This document shows, piece by piece, positions 34,985 through 45,540 of a stretch of DNA of 64,000 nucleotides. Source of the DNA: Podocnemis expansa (Eukaryota > Chordata > Testudines > Podocnemididae); the NCBI GenBank assembly GCA_007922195.1, contig ML681995.1, positions 16,233,689-16,297,688 of the forward strand, in the 5' to 3' direction. The translations under genes were made by a program, and so were the position numbers. A model generated the notes under the pieces. The model ran no database searches. It saw nothing but the letters and a program-made list of their open reading frames with translations, and was not told where the DNA came from. How positions within the stretch are numbered: position 1 is the stretch's first letter; every line of letters begins with the position of its first letter.

Positions 34985-35225
34985 AAAAACAAACAAACAA
35001 ACAAAGAGTCCTGTGGCACTTTAAAAATCAAATTTATTTAATGCATGAGTTCATGGGAGAAATCCCAATTTGTCAGATGCTTGAAGATACCTCTTCAAGC
35101 ATCTGACGAAGTAGGATTTCTCCCATGAAGGCTCATGAGCTAAATTAAATTTGTTAGTCTTTAAAGGTACCAGAGGACTCCTTGTTTGTTTTGCTGAGCT
35201 AGACTAGCACAGCTACCCCTTTGGA
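34985..35225. mobile_element. Head-to-head inverted pair of PLE 3' tails
   Basis: A minus-strand tail (AAAGAGTCCTGTGGCACTTT, then AAATTTATTTAATGCATGAG) joins a plus-strand tail (CATCTGACGAAGTAGGATTT, then GCTAAATTAAATTTGTTAG and the tail CTGAGCTAGACTAGCAC). The centre is a perfect 13-bp inverted repeat, CAGATGCTTGAAG (35074-35086) and CTTCAAGCATCTG (35093-35105), with a 6-nt loop. Both hammerhead-like cores have lost the CGAAA element (CATGAA in its place). Confidence 0.78.
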
Positions 35226-35355
35226 ATAAGTTAAAAGCATTCAGGATAAACAGGTTTTCCATATTTAATGCTGAAGAGCTTAGAACTTAAGTTGTCTTTT
35301 TTCTGAGTTTTAAAACTCACATCTCCTTTCACTGACCAAGTGACTATTTCTCTAA

Positions 35356-35828
35356 GGCTGTGTTCAGACGAGAGTTTTATTTTGAAACAGCCACCGTTGT
35401 TTCGAAATAAAATTTCTTATGTCCAGACAACGTTCCGTTATTTCAAAGCAATGGGACCCGTTGTTTCAAAACAATAAAACCTCGCATGAAATCGAAATAG
35501 CCGTTGTTTCGAAACACTTGTTTTGAAACAATGGTGTTTAGACATGTTATTTCGAAATAACCATTATTTCAAAATAACACTTTTGCCCTTCTCCTTCCCT
35601 GGGTGCCTTCATTTTAGCCTTTATTGGGTGGGGGCATTGCCCAGGGAGGGGGCCATGTTGCCACACCTCCCATGGTGCCCATCTCCTAAAGCGAAATAGC
35701 AAGTCCTGTCTTTGGACATGCTATTTTGCTTTGAGCTTTTCCCTTAATTCAAATTAACTTATTTCAAAATAAGGACTTTATTTTAAAATAACTTATTTCA
35801 AAATAACAGTTTACATGTGAACATAGCC
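35356..35828. mobile_element. Harbinger-type MITE with TAA duplication
   Basis: The left end GGCTGTGTTCAGACGAG and the right end ACATGTGAACATAGCC are inverted repeats, with TAA at 35353-35355 and 35829-35831. TWA is the target site of PIF/Harbinger transposons. The interior is full of TTATTTCGAAATAA-like palindromes. A middle segment (GGCCATGTTGCCACACCTCC, about 35652-35671) is shared with the 61778-62356 element. Non-coding. Confidence 0.8.
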
Positions 35829-35831
35829 TAA

Positions 35832-37025
35832 GATGCTTCTACAGTATGTTGTAAGAAAAGTCCCATGTCCAGGCTTTACAAGACAAGTGCTGTAGCTCCT
35901 GATCTTCATTACTCTCCTTCACCTCTAACACTTCTCCCGCACAAAATTAAATGAAGCTTTGTATGCCACCTCTCCTGCTCCTCCCTGAGAGCTTTCTATC
36001 AATCAGAAATGCTTTGTTTACTCTCTTCTAAAAAAAGAACGTAAGGCAGGTTCATCATAGCAATTTTCTCTAGGGATACAAGTTTCATTTTCATCCCACT
36101 TTGTTACTTGTTCATTGTGTGAAAGATTCCCCATGGAGTTATGTCACACATTGCTGATTTCTCCCTGTTGAGATTCCAGAGAAAATGAACAGGCTTTTTC
36201 ATTATGTCCTACTTCATTGTATTTCTCCACCTTTATTACTGGCTGCTACTTTTAAGAATTCACTCTGCTGCCACTATTATCATCTGGAGTTTAGAAAATG
36301 TATGTTGTAAGGTATAAATAAGCCTATCCCCACCTCAGGAAGAATGGCCTTTTCTAAAACAAACCTTCCATTGCTGTAATACAAGTGGTCATTGAACAGT
36401 TTGAACAAAACAGTCATTTTCTTGCTCACATATTTGACACTTCTACACGAGAGAGGTCCTTCAATAAAGCTTACCTTTTTTTTTTTTTTTTGGCGCTTTT
36501 TTTGCTTTTCAGCTTCCTATCTTTAAAGGCACAGCCTGGATTCTTGCAAACACCTCCCACCCCATCCTCAATCAAAGCTCCAAAAGATTTGATGAAAACA
36601 GACTTCTAACCATGCTTCTGTTCTGAAACAGGAACCCAAAGGTACAGTATTATCATTATGAAACGTATGAAGATATACACCACACTGCACACATCTGCAT
36701 CTGAAATCAGAGCTAGCTTAAAGCAATGTTGCCATATCTCATGATTTTGTAAGTCTCACAATAATTAGTGTTACTTTTAAGGCCCAAGCTCCTGGAGTCA
36801 AGTGGATGTGATGTTTTCAGACCTGAGTTTTAAAGTAAATTTCTAGTCCTTGTGGTTGACCGCAATGTGCCCTACAGATTCAACATGCAGAAGGCAAGTA
36901 AAAAGAACAGCAGACCACCAGATCTATTAATATGACAATCATAGTTTTTGGCAAACCAAACTCATGATTTTCAAACATTTGGGGTTGGCAATAGCATTAT
37001 TTTTTTTTTCCATTCCCTGCTGTAT
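35832..37025. other. Unassigned stretch
   Basis: No gene recognised. Long T-runs at about 36477-36491 and 37000-37010. Confidence 0.5.
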
Positions 37026-37026
37026 G

Positions 37027-37152
37027 CTTTGCCCATGTCTATATTACAGATTATATTACTATAGGTGTACCTTATGCATGTGAGTGTGTGCTTTTGTTCA
37101 CACCCCTGAGTAACAAATTATACTGACAAAAGTGGTAGTGTAGACAAACCCT
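37027..37152. mobile_element. Short MITE with TGTCTA ends
   Basis: GCCCATGTCTATATTACAG at the left and GTAGTGTAGACAAACCC at the right are imperfect inverses. Between them ATTACTATAGGTGTACC and CACACCCCTGAGTAACAA are typical of a common reptile MITE with this interior. About 126 bp, non-coding. No TSD fixed. Confidence 0.55.
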
Positions 37153-37339
37153 AAAATCAGGAGGGGGTGCTTCAGGGGAGCCAATTATGGCTCCCTGAGT
37201 CTCAGGGCTTATGTGTACCATCCTGAGCCACAACATAAGTTGCAGCAACAATGAAGCTTGTGATAAAGAACTAAGTCAATTCACTGAAAGCAGAAGCAAA
37301 ACATTTTGTCTTCCCTGTGTGCTTTAGACTACTCTTCAA

Positions 37340-38950
37340 CAGGGCCATCCTTAGGGGGGTGTGGGGCCCTGGATAAATTGCCCTCTGCTGGGCCCGCATT
37401 CACCTGCTGCTGGGTACTGGGGCCGGCCAGCCCAGGGGAGGGGCAGGCCCCTGCGCCAGCTGTCCCATACCAGGGACTGGGCGAGCTGACCAAAAGTGGC
37501 AGAACAGGAGTGCAGGGTCTGGTTTCTCAGTTGCCGTTAAGCCAGCAGTTGTCAAACTTTTTTCCTTGGGACTTAGTTCCAGACTCCTCTGACAAGCAGC
37601 GACCCTCCACTGAAGAAAAAAAAAAACAAAAAAGCAGCCACTGCCAGAAAACTGAAGAGTGACCATGGCTATGGGGGTTGGGGAGCAGTTTTGGTGGGGG
37701 TGGCAATCCCTCATGGTTTTCATCCTCTCTCTTGAGGCTTCTATTGCATCTCTGAAAAATATACATCTAATTTGAGATCACCTACATGGAACAGAGGGCG
37801 ATGCCACATGCCATACCCCTGTCTCAAATCAGGAAGTATGTAAAGTCTCTAAAATTGCATGTAGTAGCCTGGAGTGTGTGTGTGGGAGCTCCTTGCAAAT
37901 GGGGGGTGAGGTGACTGGGTGAAGAAATGAGATGGAAGTGCTGAGACAGGGAAAGAAGAGAACCAGTGTCAGGCTAGAAAGAAAGGTTGTAGAAGATCCT
38001 GTCTGCTGCTGAGCCTGTCCAAGTCCCTCCAGGTCCTGCTCCCTTCTCCACTGCCCAATCCCAGGAACTGAAGCAGCACCTCTGGGTTCCATTTTCACCT
38101 CTGCACTTCATCTGCTCCCTGAGTCAGCATGAGTTTCCATGAATGCACAGTTGTCCACAATATTGTAATCGAAAGGGTGCTAGCCCTCTCTGCTTGGCCT
38201 GGTGACCCCTGGCAGTGTGCATAAGGCAGCAACAAAATGAGGCTATCCACTCCTCCCCCCCTTCAGATTAGGACGTTGTTATAAGTCCTCATTCCAGCAG
38301 ATCCACCCTGAGTCGGATTTTTATCTGTTACTTAGGCTTTCTAATTGTAGAAAAAATACCATACTTTGTAACACAGGCTCCTACTAGAACAGTTTGCTTT
38401 TCTCTTCTCTTTTTAATTATCAGTCAAAAAAATCTCTGGAGTTTTTATTAAAATCTACAATTTATAACTTCTGTTACAAACAAGGGAATTCTCAACCCAC
38501 TGAAAAAAGAGGCAAGTCCTAATTTGAAAAAATAACTGCAATCCCCATATACCAGAAATGGTGTAATAAGGGGTATTAACAGTTTTTTTCTTTTCTTCAT
38601 TGGGTCTGTTGATAAAAAGACAAAGTTTGCTTGACAGTGACCTCAGCCCTTTTCATATGAATGAGAGAAGCCCAAAGAGATACTGACTCAGAGAGGAGGC
38701 ATAAAGCTTTTTTGAACAATTAGCACCTTATTGTTAGTCCTAATGACTCACCTTTGTTGCAATGCTGATCTACTGCCTTAAGCAACTTTCACCCCAAGCC
38801 ACTCTTGGCCCTGTGAACCAGACTGCCACTTTTAGCCAGCTTGCCCAGTCCCTGGCATAGGATTGGGGCAGCAATGAGGCCCCGTGGGGCCCCCCAAAAC
38901 ACAGGGCCCTGGGCTGCTGCCTCTCTTGCCCTACCCTAGGGACAGCCTTG
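37340..38950. mobile_element. 1.6-kb hAT-like element
   Basis: The ends CAGGGCCATCCTTAGGG and CCTAGGGACAGCCTTG are inverted repeats of the CAGGGCCGGCCCTAGGG type, flanked by CTCTTCAA (37332-37339) and CTCTTGAA (38951-38958), an 8-bp TSD with one mismatch. The inverted similarity extends to about 160 bp: CAGGGACTGGGCGAGCTGAC (from about 37471) pairs with the inverse of AGCCAGCTTGCCCAGTCCCT (38834-38853). The interior has no transposase frame and may hold a second hAT-like start (GTTGTCAAACTTTTTTCC, about 37548). Confidence 0.78.
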
Positions 38951-38958
38951 CTCTTGAA

Positions 38959-40089
38959 CTAGCACAGAAAAACAACAAAAAACAAGTGGGTGCAGAAATA
39001 GCAAAGTCACTTGTGCATTCAAGTGAATTGTTTATCGCCATGAATCAGATTTACCAGTATTCAGCTATTAGAAATAACTAACTAAACATCTTTGTCTTAT
39101 ATATTTACTAAAGAGAATTTGTTCCTCAGATGATTAAATTAAAATCAATAAATATGAAATCATTTTTCTACACGGATTCAGTGTCCAATTAATCCCTTCT
39201 TCTGAGGCAAACTAATATTTGTTTTTAAATCTTTTCTCTATTGATGTATTTCTGGCAAGCAAAGATACCAGTAACAGCACAACTTAATAAACCTTAACAG
39301 TGAATTCAGGGCTTGCAAGATATGCTAAAGCAAAAGACTGACATTCCCAATATCTCCTCAACACATGTGCAGCACAGACTCTCAAAAGACAAGCTTCCCC
39401 CACATTGCTTTGCTGGTTTGACTTAATCCCAGCCTGGAGGGACCAGCTCCAGGAATGAGAAGCATTTCAATCTCTTTGCACACAGCCAGTGCTCTCCAAA
39501 ATCCATTGAGTTAGTGGCAGTCCTTCCATTAAACTACAATAGACATAGATCTGGCTCTCAGTCATTTGCATCTCTGTTGAGTCTGTCTTGAAGGGTATCA
39601 AATGGTGTGAGAGGTGGTGATAAAGCTATTGAATTTTTGATATAAGGACAGACATGTTTCATTTTCACCCACATCTACAGCCAATTACTTGACATTTGAA
39701 GCCCTCTTAAACCAATTCAACTCTTTTGTGATGGATCCAATATTCTTAAACACTCAGACTACAGCAAGTGCACAGAAATTCTGCTGGTGTTAATTGAACA
39801 AACCCTTTTGTTATTACTCAGACTATTACTTTCTCATTGGTTCACTGAGGAAAGCACAAGGAACTAGACTATTAATCCTCAGATAGTGGACTTGCTCAGC
39901 CAACATGCTGTTGCTAAATACGGGATGTGTTTGCCTTGTGTTACTGGATCAATTCAAGTAGCTGCTCTGGGGGCACCCAACATTTCTACCTTTATTTTGA
40001 AGCCGGATCCACAGCCCACAGTGGCTAATGTGAGTATTTCTGTTGAACACAATGCAATTTTGAAGCTGGCTCTTCGGGTCTGATTATTA
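38959..40089. other. Unassigned stretch
   Basis: No gene or element recognised. Confidence 0.5.
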
Positions 40090-41300
40090 AAAGGTATTTA
40101 GATGCCTAAAGATGAGCACAGGCATCTACATGGCTTATCAAAATTGTGCAGAAACCTTACTTCCACGGGTGTGAGAAACCTATAAAGCTCACTAAGGGCT
40201 AGGTTAACAAAAGGACTTGGGAGACTTACTGTCAATTTAGGCGGCTAAATCCTAGAGTCAGGCCTTGCTGGGATCCACAGAGTCCTCATTCTGTTGTCAA
40301 ACACTGTAAGCAATTAAGGTAAGTTAGCAACCAAGTTGTAGTGATAAACATTCCCTAGGTGTCTATATTTCTGCTGGGATGCAAGAATACCGCACCTCCC
40401 TGTGGCTGCCCGGACTCCAGTCCCCAGTGTAATGCATAAACCAGGGGAAAACAGGTGTTCCTTCACCCATCTCACCTCCGTGGCTGATTCGGGAACTGTG
40501 CTCAGGCCTCACCTATCCAATTAGGTCTCTGCAAGAAAAATGACTGGGTCGGGCAGGGGAGAAAAAGGATGCCCACATAACTTGTAACCCAGCAATTAGG
40601 GTACTCAGCTTGCAGATGGGCAATCCAGGATCCAATCCCCGGGCTCCAATGATATTTTTAAAGTCATTTATTCACATTGGAATGGCTTCCAACAGGAAAC
40701 ATTGAGTGATTCCCACATCAAGCTATACCATAGCTCATTAGCGAAAGAGAGCAGATGGCTGTTCAAATTGCTTCTCCCCTCAGATCATGGAGGAACATGA
40801 ACACCTTGACACTGGACTAAAAGTTACAAGGGAAGGCATTCTCCTTCCTAGCTTCTGGCAAAAAGTCCTAGGCCTCTAGCCCAAAGAGAGGATTTACAGT
40901 TGAAAATCTTTAGGAGGGGGCAAATGCCTTCCTGCAGCCTGAACTCAAACGCTTGTTTTGAACAGATGGAAGGGCTTAGTGCACATCCCTCATTTTGGCA
41001 TCTCCCAATGGCTACCCTTGATGAGGAGCCACCTAGCACAATGGTTTTTGGGAAAGCATTTTGAGGCACCTCTCTCATCCCCTCCATCATACAAACATCC
41101 TTGGCACCTAACTCAGGTTTTTTGAATCACAGTGAAACCTGGCTTTTCCCCACCTGCATCTGTGGGGTGGGGATCTGGGGGACAACAGAATCATTTCAGA
41201 CAGTAACCTTTACTCTTACTGCAAATGCACCGAGTCCACAGACCAGGAGCAGTGTTGTGTTCCATAGCTTGAACAGTCACCCTGCTCATCTTTAATACAT
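40090..41300. repeat. Repeat-like block with tRNA-like segment
   Basis: GTATTTAGATGCCTAAAGAT at the left and TTGGCACCTAACTCAGG at about 41101-41117 look like diverged ends of one dispersed repeat. A tRNA-like stretch (TAGGGTACTCAGCTTGCAG, then GGATCCAATCC) lies at 40598-40638. The B box is imperfect. It may be an old tRNA-derived component. It is not a functional tRNA gene. Confidence 0.35.
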
Positions 41301-41404
41301 AAGTGCTGCAATCTGTTGTGACTACAGGCATTGCACAACTACACTGAGCAGTGTCAGTCCTTCCCATTCTATTCCAGGGTGACTTTGAAGAGTGACTAGT
41401 GTCA

Positions 41405-41530
41405 GAACTGGTTGGTACAGCTTCCTACAAAAACTCATGCAATAAATAAATTTGTTAGTCTTCAAGTGCCACAGGACTCCTTGTTTGTTTTACTGAACTA
41501 GACTAACATGGCTGTCCCTTTGGATCTTGT
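41405..41530 (+). mobile_element. Penelope-like element 3' tail (truncated)
   Basis: AACTCATGCAATAAATAAAT, TTGTTAGTCTTCAAGTGCC and ACTGAACTAGACTAACATGG follow in the usual order. The hammerhead-like core is missing apart from the last bases, so the 5' break lies inside it. Confidence 0.75.
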
Positions 41531-43761
41531 GTTGAATAGTTTCTTATTCATTTCTGGAACCACTGAAATCAGCTAGAAGCAGCATGGATCAGAAACTTAC
41601 TTGACATGAGTAGAGCAATGGGAACCTGATCCAAAATATAATCAGCCAACTGTAGGTTTGTGATAATAGCGTTATTTATCTGGATGTCAATTTACAGTGG
41701 GACCACCATGCTCTCCTGTACCTACCAATATAAATGGGTCTCACTGCATATTCCTGGTTTTAGCTGTCTGTGCAAAGCAGCTGACAGGCAGTAATAAAAG
41801 GGTAGGCATTTAATCTCACTGCCCCAAAGAAGCCCTTGGTGGGTTCAAAGTCACTACAGCCCACTGCAGGAGGTGATACAGAGGGGTGGTGAAGGATGAG
41901 CTGTGGCAGAGTAGACAGAGCAGTGGCTGGTTGCAGCCATGGTGACTTAAAACAGCCCTAAGACTGCTCTGTGATACACTAGGGGCTGTTCTGGATAAGT
42001 GGTCCTACAACTTTACCCTAGTCAACTGGAAAAGGCACAAAAGGGAGATAGAGTTGTTACTAGCTTTGCCCAACTCGTGGTATGTTCATTTATTAGGGTT
42101 ACTTCTTTGGGGGTGGTGGAGAAAATTGCAATTCTATTAGTGTACTGCTTCTGTCACGTCTATTTCTATATGGAACTCTCTTCTCTGGTTTGCATGTCCC
42201 TCCCAAAAGAGCCACCCTTGCAGGACCTAAATTTCACAAGACTGTGTCCCTCAGTGTGTCTGAGCAGACCAGGTCTATGAGCACTCCCAGCTGACCCCTT
42301 ATACGTCCCCAAACTCAGCAGGCTGAATTACACAGCACTTCTCTACTGCCACCCTTTTGTGTCCCTGGCACCATGCCAGACTAGACTTGAGCACACATCT
42401 GAGCAGGCTAGGTCAAAACAGCACTTTCGTCTGCCAACCTTATATGCACAGTTCAGCACATTGGTAACCCCCTTAATGAGCAACGCTTACAAGAAATTGG
42501 GCATCACAGGTATCTTTGGCTAGGTGAAAGAAGCATTGCTGCAGAGAAACATAGGGAAGCCAAGAACACAAAGGAAATCTGGCAACTAGCTTGATTAGAA
42601 AAAAAATACTTTATTGCCAGGTACATAAAACTTATAATTATAACAGGAAAGAAAAATGCCCAAATAGTTACAATATTAATAACCATACAAAGAGAGTGGC
42701 ATGATAACAGTTACAATATTACCCAGTTTCCATTATAGTATTGGGGAAAGCTAGCCCAAGTGGATTATAAAACATCAGTTTTAGAGAGTTATAGTTGTTC
42801 TAAGAGGAAAAAGAGGGGAGAGGTTGTCTTACAACTCAATGCAGCTCAGAGGTACACAGGAACCAGGTGGTTCAGCTTAGGGTCTGGAGTGCTGGTGACA
42901 GGCAGAACCCCACCACAATCAGCAAGGAAAAAGGTGAAGTCCCAGTGGACCTGAGAAGCTTTTGGATCCAGGCATCAAGACAGATTCAGAACTAACTCCC
43001 ATTTAGAACATGGGTAGGGATTTTTGTAGGGAAGAAACAATGATTCAAGGCAGAACACTAGGCTTGTTTGTGAGTAAATAATGACTTAAGGGAATATACC
43101 AGAGGTGTTTTGTTTAGGTGGAGAACAGAAGATGATCGTTCCTGGTGACAGGTGACATTCCTCAGAGAGCTTACAATGCAACCAGGCATATTCAGTATGC
43201 TGGATATCAATAGAAGACCATTTGACTAGAATTGGTCTGATAACTGCTGAGCTGGGTGGGTGCAGACATGAGTTCATTTGTCTCAGAAGCAGAGATCCCT
43301 CATCATGCAGTGCCTCCCTGCTTTATCAATCCCAGAGTTCAGTGTGACTTCTGCCTTGGAGCTTGGTTCTCAATTCAGCATGCTAATTCTGGTTCCATCC
43401 TTGATGCAAATGAAGTTTCTGCTGTCCATTCAGTGTGCCAGTGGCTCACATCTTCCATGCAGATGAGGCTAGAGGAGTTGCCCTCGTGCTATCACCCTAG
43501 TTCAGTGGGGTTTTATGTGTCTCTCCCACTGCCTTTCATGGTTTCTGGTTCAAGCAGAGGCTAGAGGTGATGGGGGGGGAGGGTGAGTCTCAGTGGCTGG
43601 ATACTATGCCCTGATTCTCCAAGAACACAGAGCTACCAAGTAACAGAGTGAGCTGGTCCAAACAAAAAGACCTACAGCTGTAACCATGAACTAGGTTAAG
43701 ATGATGCCTGGTAAAACAAGAGACATGTAGGATCAGAAATCAATGAACCACAATTAGCATG
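41531..43761. other. Unassigned, with LTR-like blocks around 42235-43560
   Basis: No gene recognised. The 42235-42480 and 43260-43560 parts have the mixed GC content and AGCATGCTAATTCTGG / ATGCAAATGA motifs seen in some reptile endogenous retrovirus LTRs, but no ends or coding sequence confirm it. Confidence 0.35.
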
Positions 43762-43764
43762 TTA

Positions 43765-44707
43765 GGCTGTGTTCACACACAGAGGGTTATTTCAATAAAG
43801 TTGTTCCGAAACAACTTCTATTGAAAAAACGCCTTATTTTGAAATACCTTATTTCGAATTAACAAAATGTTAATTCGAAATAAGGAAAAACGCGGGAAAT
43901 GAAATAGCATGTTCACGCTGTGAACATGCTATTTCGTTACCTGCTGCAGGGGGCTGCAGCCCCCTGCNNNNNNNNNNNNNNNNNNNNNNNNNNNNNNNNN
44001 NNNNNNNNNNNNNNNNNNNNNNNNNNNNNNNNNNNNNNNNNNNNNNNNNNNNNNNNNNNNNNNNNNNNNNNNNNNNNNNNNNNNNNNNNNNNNNNNNNNN
44101 NNNNNNNNNNNNNNNNNNNNNNNNNNNNNNNNNNNNNNNNNNNNNNNNNNNNNNNNNNNNNNNNNNNNNNNNNNNNNNNNNNNNNNNNNNNNNNNNNNNN
44201 NNNNNNNNNNNNNNNNNNNNNNNNNNNNNNNNNNNNNNNNNNNNNNNNNNNNNNNNNNNNNNNNNNNNNNNNNNNNNNNNNNNNNNNNNNNNNNNNNNNN
44301 NNNNNNNNNNNNNNNNNNNNNNNNNNNNNNNNNNNNNNNNNNNNNNNNNNNNNNNNNNNNNNNNNNNGCCCGGGCTGCGGGCTGAGCCACCTGGCTGGGA
44401 TTCACCCCCCCTACCCCGCCGGAGGCTGCAGCCCCCTTTCTGGGGCTAAGAGACAGCCCTCAGCACCCTGGCCAGGGTCCTGAGGGTTCCCTGGCCAGGG
44501 TGCTGAGAATCCAATGTTGTTTTGGAACACTGTTCCGAAACAACATGTTCACACGCATTGTTTCGAAACAAGGGTTTCGAAACAAGGTTGTTTCAACCCC
44601 AAATGGGCTTCCCCTTGTTTCGAAACAACTGTGCATCATGTGAACAGCAGAATTCTTATTTCAAAACAACCTCTGTTTCGAAATAAGAGTGCTGTGTGAA
44701 CACAGCC
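43765..44707. mobile_element. Harbinger-type MITE with TTA duplication, contains gap
   Basis: The left end GGCTGTGTTCACACACAGAG and the right end GTGCTGTGTGAACACAGCC are inverted repeats, with TTA at 43762-43764 and 44708-44710. Palindromic TTATTTCGAAATAA-like sequence lies next to each end and a GC-rich core with an unresolved gap lies in the middle. The 56903-57902 element is a second copy of the same family, sharing GGCCAGGGTGCTGAG and AATGTTGTTTTGGAACAC. Confidence 0.82.
43968..44367. other. Assembly gap (400 N)
   Basis: Exactly 400 unknown bases inside the GC-rich core of a MITE. Reading frames crossing it have no meaning. Confidence 0.99.
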
Positions 44708-44710
44708 TTA

Positions 44711-45150
44711 GATAGCAGGCCTGGCTGACGAGAAGGGAAAAAGGAGGGGGGGGGGGTCTATTCCACCCAGCATTCCCTTTTCTATTTGAAAATGGGTGGG
44801 GGGAGAAAACATTTTGGAAAAGATCAGTAGTAGGTGTTTTCTGCCAAAAACTGCTGCCTAAGTTTCCCTAAGATAGATGCCACCACATGTTTTCTTGAGG
44901 CTCCAAGATCCCAGATGATACCATGTCTTCACTGTCCTGTTTCCAAGAGATTTCCTGGCCAAACTGGGCCAGAAAGCAAGAGAGAGACAGATGACACTGC
45001 CAACTCCATGGGTTCTGGCTAAATCTCAGACACCACCCGGGATAAGAGGCTGTGACCCTCCCCTTCTCCTCACCTATCCTTTCAATTGTCACCTTATTTC
45101 TTTAACATTCTCCCTTTTGCTTTCTGTGTAATAAGAGTCTGGCTTAGTCA
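44711..45150. other. Unassigned stretch
   Basis: No gene or element recognised; a G-run near 44746-44756. Confidence 0.5.
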
Positions 45151-45210
45151 GTCAAAAAAAAACAACAAGCAGTTGTGTGGCACTTTAAGACTAACAGATT
45201 TATTTTTTGC

Positions 45211-45246
45211 ATGAGCTTTCGTGGGAGAAGATCCCACTTCCTCAGA
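45211..45246 (-). ncRNA. Hammerhead-ribozyme-like motif, left arm
   Basis: This is the mirror of the right-arm motif, with the same CTGAGGA and GAAA core on the minus strand. In a transcript through both arms the two motifs would pair with each other rather than fold separately. Confidence 0.5.
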
Positions 45247-45418
45247 TGCTTCGAAGACGGGTGAACTTACAGAAAGGAATGAAACTAAATGCAAGGGGGT
45301 GTAAAACAAGCCTGTAAACTGCTCTGATTTGCTGTTACTTTATGACCTGATCCTATGTTTTACACCCCCTTGCATTTAGTTTCATTCCTTTCTGTAAGTT
45401 CACCCATCTTCGAAGCAT

Positions 45419-45454
45419 CTGAGGAAGTGGGATCTTCTCCCACGAAAGCTCATG
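45419..45454 (+). ncRNA. Hammerhead-ribozyme-like motif, right arm
   Basis: CTGAGGA, an extra A, stem GTGGGA/TCCCAC with a 5-nt loop, then CGAAAGCTCATGC. The two conserved core strands are intact. Stem III would be AGC/GCA around TCAT, with a weak closing pair. The inverse copy at about 45211-45246 carries the same core on the minus strand. Confidence 0.52.
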
Positions 45455-45540
45455 CAAAAAATAAATCTGTTAAAGTGCCACACAACTGCTTGTTGTTTTT
45501 TTTACTGGACTAGACTAACACGGCTATCCCTCTGGAAACT

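Larger units (their letters stand above)
45155..45537. mobile_element. Near-perfect inverted pair of PLE 3' tails (snap-back element)
   Basis: The left arm (about 45161-45308) and the right arm (about 45357-45500) are reverse complements over roughly 140 bp, differing by a 6-base deletion (AGACTA) and one substitution (GAAGACGGG against the inverse of GAAGATGGG). The central spacer, about 47 bp, begins AGCCTGTAAACTGCTCTG. The right arm plus spacer is nearly identical to 3466-3700. A further tail, ACTGGACTAGACTAACACGG, follows the right arm. High arm identity suggests a recent origin or arm-to-arm correction. Confidence 0.85.

Noticed and set aside
35356..35828. Repeated TTATTTCGAAATAA motifs as a cluster of transcription-factor sites or a CRISPR-like array
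   Set aside because: Spacing is irregular, the motifs pair with each other within inverted-repeat elements, and the same pattern recurs in several MITEs with target duplications.
40598..40638. A second tRNA gene
   Set aside because: The B box is imperfect and no acceptor stem can be paired; at most an old tRNA-derived repeat.
43920..44483. Frames of 158-187 codons on both strands
   Set aside because: Nearly all residues are unknown because the frames cross the 400-N gap.
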